A DNA stretch of 53,874 bases from Liolophura sinensis (lineage: Eukaryota > Mollusca > Polyplacophora > Chitonida > Chitonidae): assembly GCF_032854445.1 (NCBI RefSeq), contig NW_027018228.1, positions 1-53,874 of the forward strand, read 5' to 3'. Below, piece by piece: positions 23,069 to 36,823 of this stretch (positions are counted from its first letter, which is position 1; every line of letters begins with the position of its first letter). A model generated the notes under the pieces. That model was given only the letters and a program-made list of their open reading frames with translations, was not told where the DNA came from and did not search any database. The translations under genes and the position numbers were made by a program.

Positions 23069-25816
23069 TTGATATCAAGATCACGTGCCCAGCAACGGCT
23101 CTTACTCCATGGAAACCAAGGAAATTTGCAATTTTTCAACAGCTGGAGATGCCTGGCCCAATTGCGCATCTTTTGGCACCTTATTGATGTGGGTCAGTGT
23201 TCAATTGTACTTTTTACAGCGGACTGTATCAAGTACCTTGTGTTTTTTTTATATACAAATGGTGTGGTTTTTCTACATGTAGATAAAGACATTGAGTTTG
23301 TCTTCGACTTAGAAGTAAGACAACTGCTGGGTGAGTTAAATGGGTTGGGCCCAAAGATTTGACGTCGTCTGGGCTACCGAAGGGCACATAACTTATAATG
23401 AAAAGTTGAATATAGTAATGACCAGTCGCGATTGTACATAGTTAATGTAGCCGATTTCAATTAGAAAAAATACCAGGCAAAAATCCAAAAGTGGAAAAAA
23501 CTGTTCCAATGCTGCTGGTAAGAGACTAATCCGACGTATTTTTTGACGAGAAATCGAATGGTGCAAACCGCGTTGCTCTCCGACCAATACTTTTGGCTGT
23601 AGACACAAATGAATAATCATTGATGTCAAGATCACGTGCCCAGCAACGGCTCTTACTCCATGGAAACCAAGGAAATTTGCAATTTTTCAACAGCTGGAGA
23701 TGCCTGGCCCAATTGCGTATCTTTTGGCACCTTATTGATGTGGGTCAGTGTTCAATTGTCCTTTTTACAGCAGACTGTATCAAGTACCTTGTGTTTTTTT
23801 TATATACAAATGGTGTGGTTTTTCTACATGTAGATAAAGACATTGAGTTTGTCTTCGACTTAGGAGTAAGACATTTGCTGGGTGAGTTAAATGGGCTTGG
23901 CCCAAAGATTTGACGTCGTCTGGGCTACCGAAGGGCACATAACTTATAATGAAAAGTTGAATATAGTAATGACCAGTCGCGATTGTACATAGTTAATGTA
24001 GCCGATTTCAATTCGCAAAAAGACCAGGCAAAAATCCAAAAGTGGAAAAACTGTTCCAATGCTGCTGGTAGGAGGCTAATCCGACGTATTTTTTGACGAG
24101 AAATCGAATGGTGCAAACCGCGTTGCTCTCCGACCAATACTTTTGGCTGTAGCCACAAATGAATAATCATTGATGTCAACATCGCGTGCCCAGCAACGGC
24201 TCTTACTCCATGGAAACCAAGGAAATTTGCAATTTTTCAACAGCTGGAGATGCCTGGCCCAATTGCGCATCTTTTGGCACCTTATTGATGTGGGTCAGTG
24301 TTCAATTGTACTTTTTACAGCGGACTGTATCAAGTACCTTGTGTTTTTTTCATATACAAATGGTGTGGTTTTTCTACATGTAGATAAAGACATTGAGTTT
24401 GTCTTCGACTTAGAAGTAAGACAACTGCTGGGTGAGTTAAATGGGCTTGGCCCAAAGATTTGACGTCGTCTGGGCTACCGAAGGGCACATAACTTATAAT
24501 GAAAAGTTGAATATAGTAATGACCATTCGCGATTGTACATAGTTAATGTAGCCGATTTCAATTCGCAAAAAGACCAGGGAAAAATCCAAAAGTAGAAAAA
24601 CTGTTCCAATGCTGCTGGTAAGAGGCTAATCCGACGTATTTTTTGACGAGAAATCGAATGGTGCAAACCGCGTTGCTCTCCGACCAATACTTTTGGCTGT
24701 AGCCACAAATGAATAATCATTGATGTCAAGATCACGTGTCCAGCAACGGCTCTTACTCCATGGAAACCAAGGAAATGTGCAATTTTTCAACAGCTGGAGA
24801 TGCCTGGCCCAATTGCGCATCTTTTGGCACCTTATTGATGTGGGTCAGTGTTCAATTGTACTTTTTACAGCGGACTGTATCAAGTACCTTGTGTTTTTTT
24901 TATATACAAATGGTGTGGTTTTTCTACATGTAGATAAAGACATTGAGTTTGTCTTCGACTTAGAAGTAAGACAACTGCTGGGTGAGTTAAATGGGCTTGG
25001 CCCAAAGATTTGACGTCGTCTGGGCTACCGAAGGGCACATAACTTATAATGAAAAGTTGAATATAGTAATGACCAGTCGCGATTGTACATAGTTAATGTA
25101 GCCGATTTCAATTAGAAAAAATACCAGGCAAAAATCCAAAAGTGGAAAAACTGTTCCAATGCTGCTGGTAAGAGGCTAATCCGACGTATTTTTTGACGAG
25201 AAATCCAATGGTGCAAACCGCGTTGCTCTCCGACCAATACTTTTGGCTGTAGCCACAAATGAATAATCATTGATGTCAAGATCACGTGCCCAGCAACGGC
25301 TCTTACTCCATGGAAACCAAGGAAATTTGCAATTTTTCAACAGCTGGAGATGCCTGGCTCAATTGCGCATCTTTTGGCACCTTATTAATGTGGGTCAGTG
25401 TTTAATTGTCCTTTTTACAGCGGACTGTATCAAGTACCTTGTGTTTTTTTTATATACAAATGGTGTGGTTTTTCTACATATAAAGACATTGAGTTTGTCT
25501 TCGACTTAGAAGTAAGACATTTGCTGGGTGAGTTAAATGGGCTTGGCCCAAAGATTTGACGTCGTCTGGGCTACCGAAGGGCACATAACTTATAATGAAA
25601 AGTTGAATATAGTAATGACCAGTCGCGATTGTACATAGTTAATGTAGCCGATTTCAATTAGAAAAAATACCAGGCAAAAATCCAAAAGTGGAAAAAACTG
25701 TTCCAATGCTGCTGGTAAGAGGCTAATCCGACGTATTTTTTGACGAGAAATCGAATGGTGCAAACCGCGTTGCTCTCCGACCAATACTTTTGGCTGTAGC
25801 CACAAATGAATAATCA
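23069..25816 (+). repeat. 5-unit higher-order repeat, copy 2 (units 42-46)
   Basis: Partner of 20316-23068. Its own changes include GATATCAAG (unit 42 start), GTAGACACAAATG (~23601), GGTAGGAGG (~24068), CAACATCGCGTG (~24178), TTTCATATAC (~24350), CCATTCGCG (~24524) and GTGTCCAGC (~24737). Unit 46 lacks four bases in CTACATATAAAG (~25476-25488), one of the few multi-base indels in the array. Confidence 0.8.
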
Positions 25817-27469
25817 TTGATGTCAAGATCACGTGCCCAGCAACGGCTCTTACTCCATGGAAACCAAGGAAATTTGCAATTTTTCAACAGCTGGAGATGC
25901 CTGGCCCAATTGCGCATCTTTTGGCACCTTATTGATGTGGGTCAGTGTTCAATTGTACTTTTGACAGCAGACTTTATCATGTACCTTGTGTTTTTTTTTA
26001 TATACAAATGGTGTGGTTTTTCTACATGTAGATAAAGACATTGAGTTTGTCTTCGACTTAGAAGTAAGACATTTGCTGGGTGAGTTAAATGGGCTTGGCC
26101 CAAAGATTTGACGTCGTCTGGGCTACCGAAGGGCAACATAAACTTATAATGAAAAGTTGAATATAGTAATGACCAGTGGCGATTGTACATAGTTAATGTA
26201 GCCGATTTTCAATTTGCAAAACGACCAGGTGAAAATCCAAAAGTGGAAAAACTGTTCCAATGCTGCTGGTAAGAGGCTAATCCGACGTATTTTTTAACGA
26301 GAAATCGAATGGTGCAAACCACGTTGCTCTCCGACCAATACTTTTGGCTGTAGCCACAAATGAATAATCATTGATGTCAAGATCACGTGCCCAGCAACGG
26401 CTCTTACTCCATGGAAACCAAGGAAATTTGCAATTTTCAACAGCTGGAGATGCCTGGCCCAATTGCGCATCTTTTGGCACCTTATTGATGTGGGTCAGTG
26501 TTCAATTGTACTTTTTACAGCGGACTGTATCAAGTACCTTGTGTTTTTTTTATATACAAATGGTGTGGTTTTTCTACATGTAGATAAAGACATTGAGTTT
26601 GTCTTCGACTTAGAAGTAAGACATTTGCTGGGTGAGTTAAATGGGCTTGGCCCAAAGATTTGACGTCGTCTGGGCTACCGAAGGGCACATAACTTATAAT
26701 GAAAAGTTGAATATAGTAATGACCAGTCGCGATTGTACATAGTTAATGTAGCCGATTTCAATTAGCAAAAAGACCTGGCAAAAATCCAAAGTGGAAAAAC
26801 TGTTCCAATGCTGCTGGTAAGAGGCTAATCCGACGTATTTTTTGACGAGAAATCGAATGGTGCAAACCGCGTTGCTCTCCGACCAATACTTTTGGCTGTA
26901 GCAACAAATGAATAATCATTGATGTCAAGATCACGTGCCCAGCCAACGGCTCTTACTCCATGGAAACCAAGGAAATTTGCAATTTTTCAACAGCTGAAGA
27001 TGCCTGGCCCAATTGCGCATCTTTTGGCACCGTATTGATGTGGGTCAGTGTTCAATTGTACTTTTTACAGCAGACTTTATCATGTACCTTGTGATTTTTT
27101 TATATACAAATGGTGTGGTTTTTCTACATGTAGATAAAGACATTGAGTTTGTCTTCGACTTAGAAGTAAGACATTTGCTGGGTGAGTTAAATGGGCTTGG
27201 CCCAAAGATTTGACGTCGTCTGGGCTACCGAAGGGCGCATAACTTATAATGAAAAGTTGAATATAGTAATGACCAGTCGCGATTGTACATAGTTAATGTA
27301 GCCGATTTCAATTCGCAAAACGACCAGGTGAAAATCCAAAAGTGGAAAACCTGTTCCAATGCTGCTGGTAAGAGGCTAATCCGACGTATTTTTTGACGAG
27401 AAATCGAATGGTGCAAAGCACGTTGCTCTCCGACCAATACTTTTGGCTGTAGCCACAAATGAATAATCA
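25817..27469 (+). repeat. Indel-rich link units 47-49
   Basis: These units join regions III and IV and hold many one-base changes: TTTTGACAGC (~25961), GGGCAACATAAACTT (~26131), CAGTGGCG (~26176), GATTTTCAATTT (~26206), GCAATTTTCAAC (~26430), TCCAAAGTGG (~26786) and CAGCCAACGG (~26940). The AACGACCAGGTGAAAATCC variant (~26220, ~27320) first appears here and recurs at ~32270. Confidence 0.7.
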
Positions 27470-30400
27470 TTGATGTCAAGATCACGTGCCCAGCAACGGC
27501 ACTTACTCCATGGAAACCTAGGAAATTTGCAATTTTTCAACAGCTGCAGATGCCTGGCCCAATTGCGCATCTTTTGGCACCTTATTGATTTGGGTCAGTG
27601 TTCAATTGTACTTTTTACAGCGGACTGTATCAAGTACCTGGTGTTTTTTTATATACAAATGGTTTGGTTTTTCTACATGTAGATAAAGACATTGAGTTTG
27701 TCTTCGACTTAGAAGTAAGACATTTGCTGGGTGAGTTAAATGGGCTTGGCCCAAAGATTTGACGTCGTCTGGGCTACCGAAGGCCACATAACTTATAATG
27801 AAAAGTTGAATATAGTAATGACCAGTCGCGATTGTACATAGTTAATGTAGCCGATTTCAATTAGCAAAAAGACCTGGCAAAATCCAAAAGTGGAAAAACT
27901 GTTCCAATGCTGCTGGTAAGAGGCTAATCCGACGTATTTTTTGACGAGAAATCGAATGGTGCAAACCGCGTTGCTCTCCGACCAATACTTTTGGCTGTAG
28001 CCACAAATGAATAATCATTGATGTCAAGATCACGTGCCCAGCAACGGCTCTTACTCCATGGAAACAAGGAAATTTGCAATTTTTCAACAGCTGGAGATGC
28101 CTGGCCCAATTGCGCATCTTTTGGCACCTTATTGATGTGGGTCAGTGTTCAATTGTACTTTTTACAGCAGACTTTATCATGTACCTTGTGTTTTTTTTAT
28201 ATACAAATGGTGTGGTTTTTCTACATGTAGATAAAGACATTGAGTTTGTCTTCGACTTAGAAGTAAGACAACTGCTGGGTGAGTTAAATGGGCTTGGCCC
28301 AAAGATTTGACGTCGTCTGGCTACCGAAGGGCACATAACTTATAATGAAAGTTGAATATAGTAATGACCAGTCGCGATTGTACATAGTTAATGTAGCCGA
28401 TTTCAACTCGCAAAAAGACCTGGCAAAAATCCAAAAGTGGAAAAACTGTTCCAATGCTGATGGTAAGAGGCTAATCCGACGCATTTTTTGACGAGAAATC
28501 GAATGGTGCAAACCGCGTTGCTCTCCGACCAATACTTTTGGCTGTAGCCACAAATGAATAATCATTGATGTCAAGATCACGTGCCCAGCAACGGCTCTTA
28601 CTCTATGGAAACCAAGGAAATTTGCAATTTTTCGACAGCTGGAGATGCCTGGCCCAATTGCGCATCTTTTGGCACCTTATTGATGTGGGTCAGTGGTTCA
28701 ATTGTACTTTTTACAGCGGACTGTATCAAGTACCTTGTGTTTTTTTTTATATACAAATGGTGTGGTTTTTCTACATGTAGATAAAGGACATTGAGTTTGT
28801 CTTCGACTTAGAAGTAAGACAACTGCTGGGTGAGTTAAATGGGCTTGGCCCAAAGATTTGACGTCGTCTGGGCTACCGAAGGGCACATAACTTATAATGA
28901 AAAAGTTGAATATAGTAATGACCAGTCGCGATTGTACATAGTTAATGTAGCCGATTTCAATTAGCAAAAAGACCAGGCAAAAATCCAAAAGTGGAAAAAC
29001 TGTTCCAATGCTGCTGGTAAGAGGCTAATCCGACGTATTTTTTGACGAGAAATCGAATGGTGCAAACCGCGTTGCTCTCCGACCAATACGTTTGGCTGTA
29101 GCCACAAATGAATAATCATTGATGTCAAGATCACGTGCCCAGCAACGGCTCTTACTCCATGGAAACCAAGGAAATTTGCAATTTTTCAACAGCTGGAGAT
29201 GCCTGGCCCAATTGCGCATCTTTTGGCACCTTATTGATGTGGGTCAGTGTTCAATTGTACTTTTTACAGCGGACTGTATCAAGTACCTTGTGTTTTTTTT
29301 ATATACAAATGGTGTGGTTTTTCTACATGTAGATAAAGACATTGAGTTTGTCTTCGACTTAGAAGTAAGACATTTGCTGGGTGAGTTAAATGGGCTTGGC
29401 CCAAAGATTTGACGTCGTCTTGGGCTACCGAAGGGCACATAACTTATAATGAAAAGTTGAATATAGTAATGACCAGTTGCGATTGTACATAGTAATGTAG
29501 CCGATTTCAATTAGCAAAAAGACCTGGCAAAAATCCAAAAGTGGAAAAACTGTTCCAATGCTGCTGGTAAGAGGCTAATCCGACGTATTTTTTGACGAGA
29601 AATCGAATGGTGCAAACCGCGTTTCTCTCCGACCAATACTTTTGGCTGTAGCCACAAATGAATAATCATTGATGTCAAGATCACGTGCCCAGCAACGGCT
29701 CTTACTCCATGGAAACCAAGGAAATTTGCAATTTTTCAACAGCTGGAGATGCCTGGCCCAACTGCGCATCTTTTGGCACCTTATTGATGTGGGTCAGTGT
29801 TCAATTGTACTTTTTACAGCGGACTGTATCAAGTACCTTGTGTTTTTTTTTATATACAAATGGTGTGGTTTTTCTACATGTAGATAAAGACATTGAGTTT
29901 GTCTTCGACTTAGAAGTAAGACATTTGCTGGGTGAGTTAAATGGGCTTGGCCCAAAGATTTGACGTCGTCTGGGCTACCGAAGGGCACATAACTTATAAT
30001 GAAAAGTTGAATATAGTAATGACCAGTCGCGATTGTACATAGTTAATGTAGCCGATTTCAATTCGCAAAAAGACCAGGCAAAAATCCAAAAGTGGAAAAA
30101 CTGTTCCAATGCTGCTGGTAAGAGGCTAATCCGACGTATTTTTTGACGAGAAATCGAATGGTGCAAACCGCGTTGCTCTCCGACCAATACTTTTGGCTGT
30201 AGCCACAAATAAATAATCATTGATGTCAAGATCACGTGCCCATCAACGGCTCTTACTCCATGGAAACCAAGGAAATTTGCAATTTTTCGACAGCTGGAGA
30301 TGCCTGGCCCAATTGCGCATCTTTTGGCACCTTATTGATGTGGGTCAGTGTTCAATTGTACTTTTTACAGCGGACTGTATCAAGTACCTTGTGTTTTTTT

Positions 30401-31870
30401 TATATACAAATGGTGTGGTTTTTCTACATGTAGATAAAGACATTGAGTTTGTCTTCGACTTAGAAGTAAGACAACTGCTGGGTGAGTTAAATGGGCTTGG
30501 CCCAAAGATTTGACGTCGTCTGGGCTACCGAAGGGCCCATAACTTATAATGAAAAGTTGAATATAGTAATGACCAGTCGCGATTGTACATAGTTAATGTA
30601 GCCGATTTCAATTAGCAAAAAGACCAGGCAAAAATCCAAAAGTGGAAAAACTGTTCCAATGCTGCTGGTAAGAGGCTAATCGGACGTATTTTTTGACGAG
30701 AAATCGAATGGTGCAAACCGCGTTGCTCTCCGACCAATACGTTTGGCTGTAGCCACAAATGAATAATCATTGATGTCAAGATCACGTGCCCAGCAACGGC
30801 TCTTACTCCATGGAAACCAAGGAAATTTGCAATTTTTCAACAGCTGGAGATGCCTGGCCCAATTGCGCATCTTTTGGCACCTTATTGATGTGGGTCAGTG
30901 TTCAATTGTACTTTTTACAGCGGACTGTATCAAGTACCTTGTGTTTTTTTTTATATACAAATGGTGTGGTTTTTCTACATGTAGATAAAGACATTGAGTT
31001 TGTCTTCGACTTAGAAGTAAGACATTTGCTGGGTGAGTTAAATGGGCTTGGCCCAAAGATTTGACGTCGTCTGGGCTACCGAAGGCCACATAACTTATAA
31101 TGAAAAGTTGAATATAGTAATGACCAGTTGCGATTGTACATAGTTAATGTAGCCGATTTCAATTCGCAAAAAGACCTGGCAAAAATCCAAAAGTGGAAAA
31201 ACTGTTCCAATGCTGCTGGTAAGAGGCTAATCCGACGTATTTTTTGACGAGAAATCGAATGGTGCAAACCGCGTTGCTCTCCGACCAATACTTTTGGCTG
31301 TAGCCACAAATGAATAATCATTGATGTCAAGATCACGTGCCCAGCAACGGCTCTTACTCCATGGAAACCAAGGAAATTTGCAATTTTTCAACAGCTGGAG
31401 ATGCCTGGCCCAATTGCGCATCTTTTGGCACCTTATTGATGTGGGTCAGTGTTCAATTGTACTTTTTACAGCGGACTGTATCAAGTACCTTGTGTTTTTT
31501 TTATATACAAATGGTGTGGTTTTTCTACATGTAGATAAAGACATTGAGTTTGTCTTCGACTTAGAAGTAAGACAACTGCTGGGTGAGTTAAATGGGCTTG
31601 GCCCAAAGATTTGACGTCGTCTGGGCTACCGAAGGGCACATAACTTATAATGAAAAGTTGAATATAGTAATGACCAGTCGCGATTGTACATAGTTAATGT
31701 AGCCGATTTCAATTAGCAAAAAGACCAGGCAAAAATCCAAAAGTGGAAAAACTGTTCCAATGCTGCTGGTAAGAGGCTAATCCGACGTATTTTTTGACGA
31801 GAAATCGAATGGTGCAAACCGCGTTGCTCTCCGACCAATACGTTTGGCTGTAGCCACAAATGAATAATCA
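27470..31870 (+). repeat. 8-unit higher-order segment, copy 1 (units 50-57)
   Basis: It matches 32422-36823 at an offset of 9 units (4,952 bp). Markers in order are GGCACTTACT/CAGCTGCAG/TTGATTTGGG (unit 50), GCAGACTTTATCATG (51), CAACTCGC with GACGCATT and TTCGACAGC (52), TACGTTTGGC (53), GTTTCTCTCC (54), CCCATCAACGG (55), TACGTTTGGC with T9 (56) and CAACTGC (57). Units 50-53 contain many one-base indels missing from the second copy. Confidence 0.8.
29119..31870 (+). repeat. Core pentamer a-b-c-d-e, copy 1 (units 53-57)
   Basis: Type a: TACGTTTGGC in the 5' flank and CATTTGC. Type b: GTTTCTCTCC in the 5' flank. Type c: AAATAAATAATC, CCCATCAACGG, TTCGACAGC, CAACTGC and often GGGCCCATAAC after it. 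Type d: TACGTTTGGC, T9, GGCCACATAAC and CAGTTGCG. Type e: plain 5' flank and CAACTGC. Some markers vary between copies (unit 54 here has T9 and CAACTGCGC). Confidence 0.75.
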
Positions 31871-32421
31871 TTGATGTCAAGATCACGTGCCCAGCAACGG
31901 CTCTTACTCCATGGAAACCAAGGAAATTTGCAATTTTTCAACAGCTGGAGATGCCTGGCCCAATTGCGCATCTTTTGGCACCTTATTGATGTGGGTCAGT
32001 GTTCAATTGTACTTTTTACAGCGGACTGTATCAAGTACCTTGTGTTTTTTTTTATATACAAATGGTGTGGTTTTTCTACATGTAGATAAAGACATTGAGT
32101 TTGTCTTCGACTTAGAAGTAAGACATTTGCTGGGTGAGTTAAATGGGCTTGGCCCAAAGATTTGACGTCGTCTGGGCTACCGAAGGGCGCATAACTTATA
32201 ATGAAAAGTTGAATATAGTAATGACCAGTCGCGATTGTACATAGTTAATGTAGCCGATTTCAATTCGCAAAACGATCAGGTGAAAATCCAAAAGTGGAAA
32301 ACCTGTTCCAATGCTGCTGGTAAGAGGCTAATCCGACGTATTTTTTGACGAGAAATCGAATGGTGCAAAGCACGTTGCTCTCCGACCAATACTTTTGGCT
32401 GTAGCCACAAATGAATAATCA
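31871..32421 (+). repeat. Hybrid unit 58 joining the two 8-unit copies
   Basis: Its 5' flank has TACGTTTGGC and a T9 tract as in unit type d (units 56, 65). Its 3' half has GGGCGCATAAC and AACGATCAGGTGAAAATCC as in the flank of unit 50. The partner at the 9-unit offset (unit 67) agrees only on the 5' side. It looks like an exchange junction. Confidence 0.65.
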
Positions 32422-35400
32422 TTGATGTCAAGATCACGTGCCCAGCAACGGCACTTACTCCATGGAAACCTAGGAAATTTGCAATTTTTCAACAGCTGCA
32501 GATGCCTGGCCCAATTGCGCATCTTTTGGCACCTTATTGATTTGGGTCAGTGTTCAATTGTACTTTTTACAGCGGACTGTATCAAGTACCTTGTGTTTTT
32601 TTTATATACAAATGGTTTGGTTTTTCTACATGTAGATAAAGACATTGAGTTTGTCTTCGACTTAGAAGTAAGACATTTGCTGGGTGAGTTAAATGGGCTT
32701 GGCCCAAAGATTTGACGTCGTCTGGGCTACCGAAGGCCACATAACTTATAATGAAAAGTTGAATATAGTAATGACCAGTCGCGATTGTACATAGTTAATG
32801 TAGCCGATTTCAATTAGCAAAAAGACGTGGCAAAAATCCAAAAGTGGAAAAACTGTTCCAATGCTGCTGGTAAGAGGCTAATCCGACGTATTTTTTGACG
32901 AGAAATCGAATGGTGCAAACCGCGTTGCTCTCCGACCAATACTTTTGGCTGTAGCCACAAATGAATAATCATTGATGTCAAGATGACGTGCCCAGCAACG
33001 GCTCTTACTCCATGGAAACCAAGGAAATTTGCAATTTTTCAACAGCTGGAGATGCCTGGCCCAATTGCGCATCTTTTGGCACCTTATTGATGTGGGTCAG
33101 TGTTCAATTGTACTTTTTACAGCAGACTTTATCATGTACCTTGTGTTTTTTTTATATACAAATGGTGTGGTTTTTCTACATGTAGATAAAGACATTGAGT
33201 TTGTCTTCGACTTAGAAGTAAGACAACTGCTGGGTGAGTTAAATGGGCTTGGCCCAAAGATTTGACGTCGTCTGGGCTACCGAAGGGCACATAACTTATA
33301 ATGAAAAGTTGAATATAGTAATGACCAGTCGCGATTGTACATAGTTAATGTAGCCGATTTCAACTCGCAAAAAGACCTGGCAAAAATCCAAAAGTGGAAA
33401 AACTGTTCCAATGCTGATGGTAAGAGGCTAATCCGACGCATTTTTTTGACGAGAAATCGAATGGTGCAAACCGCGTTGCTCTCCGACCAATACTTTTGGC
33501 TGTAGCCACAAATGAATAATCATTGATGTCAAGATCACGTGCCCAGCAACGGCTCTTACTCTATGGAAACCAAGGAAATTTGCAATTTTTCGACAGCTGG
33601 AGATGCCTGGCCCAATTGCGCATCTTTTGGCACCTTATTGATGTGGGTCAGTGTTCAATTGTACTTTTTACAGCGGACTGTATCAAGTACCTTGTGTTTT
33701 TTTTATATACAAATGGTGTGGTTTTTCTACATGTAGATAAAGACATTGAGTTTGTCTTCGACTTAGAAGTAAGACAACTGCTGGGTGAGTTAAATGGGCT
33801 TGGCCCAAAGATTTGACGTCGTCTGGGCTACCGAAGGGCACATAACTTATAATGAAAAGTTGAATATAGTAATGACCAGTCGCGATTGTACATAGTTAAT
33901 GTAGCCGATTTCAATTAGCAAAAAGACCAGGCAAAAATCCAAAAGTGGAAAAACTGTTCCAATGCTGCTGGTAAGAGGCTAATCCGACGTATTTTTTGAC
34001 GAGAAATCGAATGGTGCAAACCGCGTTGCTCTCCGACCAATACGTTTGGCTGTAGCCACAAATGAATAATCATTGATGTCAAGATCACGTGCCCAGCAAC
34101 GGCTCTTACTCCATGGAAACCAAGGAAATTTGCAATTTTTCAACAGCTGGAGATGCCTGGCCCAATTGCGCATCTTTTGGCACCTTATTGATGTGGGTCA
34201 GTGTTCAATTGTACTTTTTACAGCGGACTGTATCAAGTACCTTGTGTTTTTTTTATATACAAATGGTGTGGTTTTTCTACATGTAGATAAAGACATTGAG
34301 TTTGTCTTCGACTTAGAAGTAAGACATTTGCTGGGTGAGTTAAATGGGCTTGGCCCAAAGATTTGACGTCGTCTGGGCTACCGAAGGGCACATAACTTAT
34401 AATGAAAAGTTGAATATAGTAATGACCAGTTGCGATTGTACATAGTTAATGTAGCCGATTTCAATTAGCAAAAAGACCTGGCAAAAATCCAAAAGTGGAA
34501 AAACTGTTCCAATGCTGCTGGTAAGAGGCTAATCCGACGTATTTTTTGACGAGAAATCGAATGGTGCAAACCGCGTTTCTCTCCGACCAATACTTTTGGC
34601 TGTAGCCACAAATGAATAATCATTGATGTCAAGATCACGTGCCCAGCAACGGCTCTTACTCCATGGAAACCAAGGAAATTTGCAATTTTTCAACAGCTGG
34701 AGATGCCTGGCCCAATTGCGCATCTTTTGGCACCTTATTGATGTGGGTCAGTGTTCAATTGTACTTTTTACAGCGGACTGTATCAAGTACCTTGTGTTTT
34801 TTTTATATACAAATGGTGTGGTTTTTCTACATGTAGATAAAGACATTGAGTTTGTCTTCGACTTAGAAGTAAGACATTTGCTGGGTGAGTTAAATGGGCT
34901 TGGCCCAAAGATTTGACGTCGTCTGGGCTACCGAAGGGCACATAACTTATAATGAAAAGTTGAATATAGTAATGACCAGTCGCGATTGTACATAGTTAAT
35001 GTAGCCGATTTCAATTCGCAAAAAGACCAGGCAAAAATCCAAAAGTGGAAAAACTGTTCCAATGCTGCTGGTAAGAGGCTAATCCGACGTATTTTTTGAC
35101 GAGAAATCGAATGGTGCAAACCGCGTTGCTCTCCGACCAATACTTTTGGCTGTAGCCACAAATAAATAATCATTGATGTCAAGATCACGTGCCCATCAAC
35201 GGCTCTTACTCTATGGAAACCAAGGAAATTTGCAATTTTTCGACAGCTGGAGATGCCTGGCCCAATTGCGCATCTTTTGGCACCTTATTGATGTGGGTCA
35301 GTGTTCAATTGTACTTTTTACAGCGGACTGTATCAAGTACCTTGTGTTTTTTTTATATACAAATGGTGTGGTTTTTCTACATGTAGATAAAGACATTGAG

Positions 35401-36823
35401 TTTGTCTTCGACTTAGAAGTAAGACAACTGCTGGGTGAGTTAAATGGGCTTGGCCCAAAGATTTGACGTCGTCTGGGCTACCGAAGGGCCCATAACTTAT
35501 AATGAAAAGTTGAATATAGTAATGACCAGTCGCGATTGTACATAGTTAATGTAGCCGATTTCAATTAGCAAAAAGACCAGGCAAAAATCCAAAAGTGGAA
35601 AAACTGTTCCAATGCTGCTGGTAAGAGGCTAATCGGACGTATTTTTTGACGAGAAATCGAATGGTGCAAACCGCGTTGCTCTCCGACCAATACGTTTGGC
35701 TGTAGCCACAAATGAATAATCATTGATGTCAAGATCACGTGCCCAGCAACGGCTCTTACTCCATGGAAACCAAGGAAATTTGCAATTTTTCAACAGCTGG
35801 AGATGCCTGGCCCAATTGCGCATCTTTTGGCACCTTATTGATGTGGGTCAGTGTTCAATTGTACTTTTTACAGCGGACTGTATCAAGTACCTTGTGTTTT
35901 TTTTTATATACAAATGGTGTGGTTTTTCTACATGTAGATAAAGACATTGAGTTTGTCTTCGACTTAGAAGTAAGACATTTGCTGGGTGAGTTAAATGGGC
36001 TTGGCCCAAAGATTTGACGTCGTCTGGGCTACCGAAGGCCACATAACTTATAATGAAAAGTTGAATATAGTAATGACCAGTTGCGATTGTACATAGTTAA
36101 TGTAGCCGATTTCAATTCGCAAAAAGACCTGGCAAAAATCCAAAAGTGGAAAAACTGTTCCAATGCTGCTGGTAAGAGGCTAATCCGACGTATTTTTTGA
36201 CGAGAAATCGAATGGTGCAAACCGCGTTGCTCTCCGACCAATACTTTTGGCTGTAGCCACAAATGAATAATCATTGATGTCAAGATCACGTGCCCAGCAA
36301 CGGCTCTTACTCCATGGAAACCAAGGAAATTTGCAATTTTTCAACAGCTGGAGATGCCTGGCCCAATTGCGCATCTTTTGGCACCTTATTGATGTGGGTC
36401 AGTGTTCAATTGTACTTTTTACAGCGGACTGTATCAAGTACCTTGTGTTTTTTTTATATACAAATGGTGTGGTTTTTCTACATGTAGATAAAGACATTGA
36501 GTTTGTCTTCGACTTAGAAGTAAGACAACTGCTGGGTGAGTTAAATGGGCTTGGCCCAAAGATTTGACGTCGTCTGGGCTACCGAAGGGCACATAACTTA
36601 TAATGAAAAGTTGAATATAGTAATGACCAGTCGCGATTGTACATAGTTAATGTAGCCGATTTCAATTAGCAAAAAGACCAGGCAAAAATCCAAAAGTGGA
36701 AAAACTGTTCCAATGCTGCTGGTAAGAGGCTAATCCGACGTATTTTTTGACGAGAAATCGAATGGTGCAAACCGCGTTGCTCTCCGACCAATACGTTTGG
36801 CTGTAGCCACAAATGAATAATCA
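32422..36823 (+). repeat. 8-unit higher-order segment, copy 2 (units 59-66), clean
   Basis: Same unit order as 27470-31870 with almost no odd-length units (550 or 551 bp). Copy-specific changes include AGACGTGG (~32824), AGATGACGTG (~32982) and a seven-T GCATTTTTTTGACG (~33439). Unit 64 has CTATGG where unit 55 keeps CCATGG. Confidence 0.8.
34073..36823 (+). repeat. Core pentamer a-b-c-d-e, copy 2 (units 62-66)
   Basis: It carries the same five types in the same order as 29119-31870, and is followed directly by copy 3. The rare AATCGGACG change (~35633) is shared with copy 1 (~30679) but not copy 3 (~38387). Confidence 0.8.
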
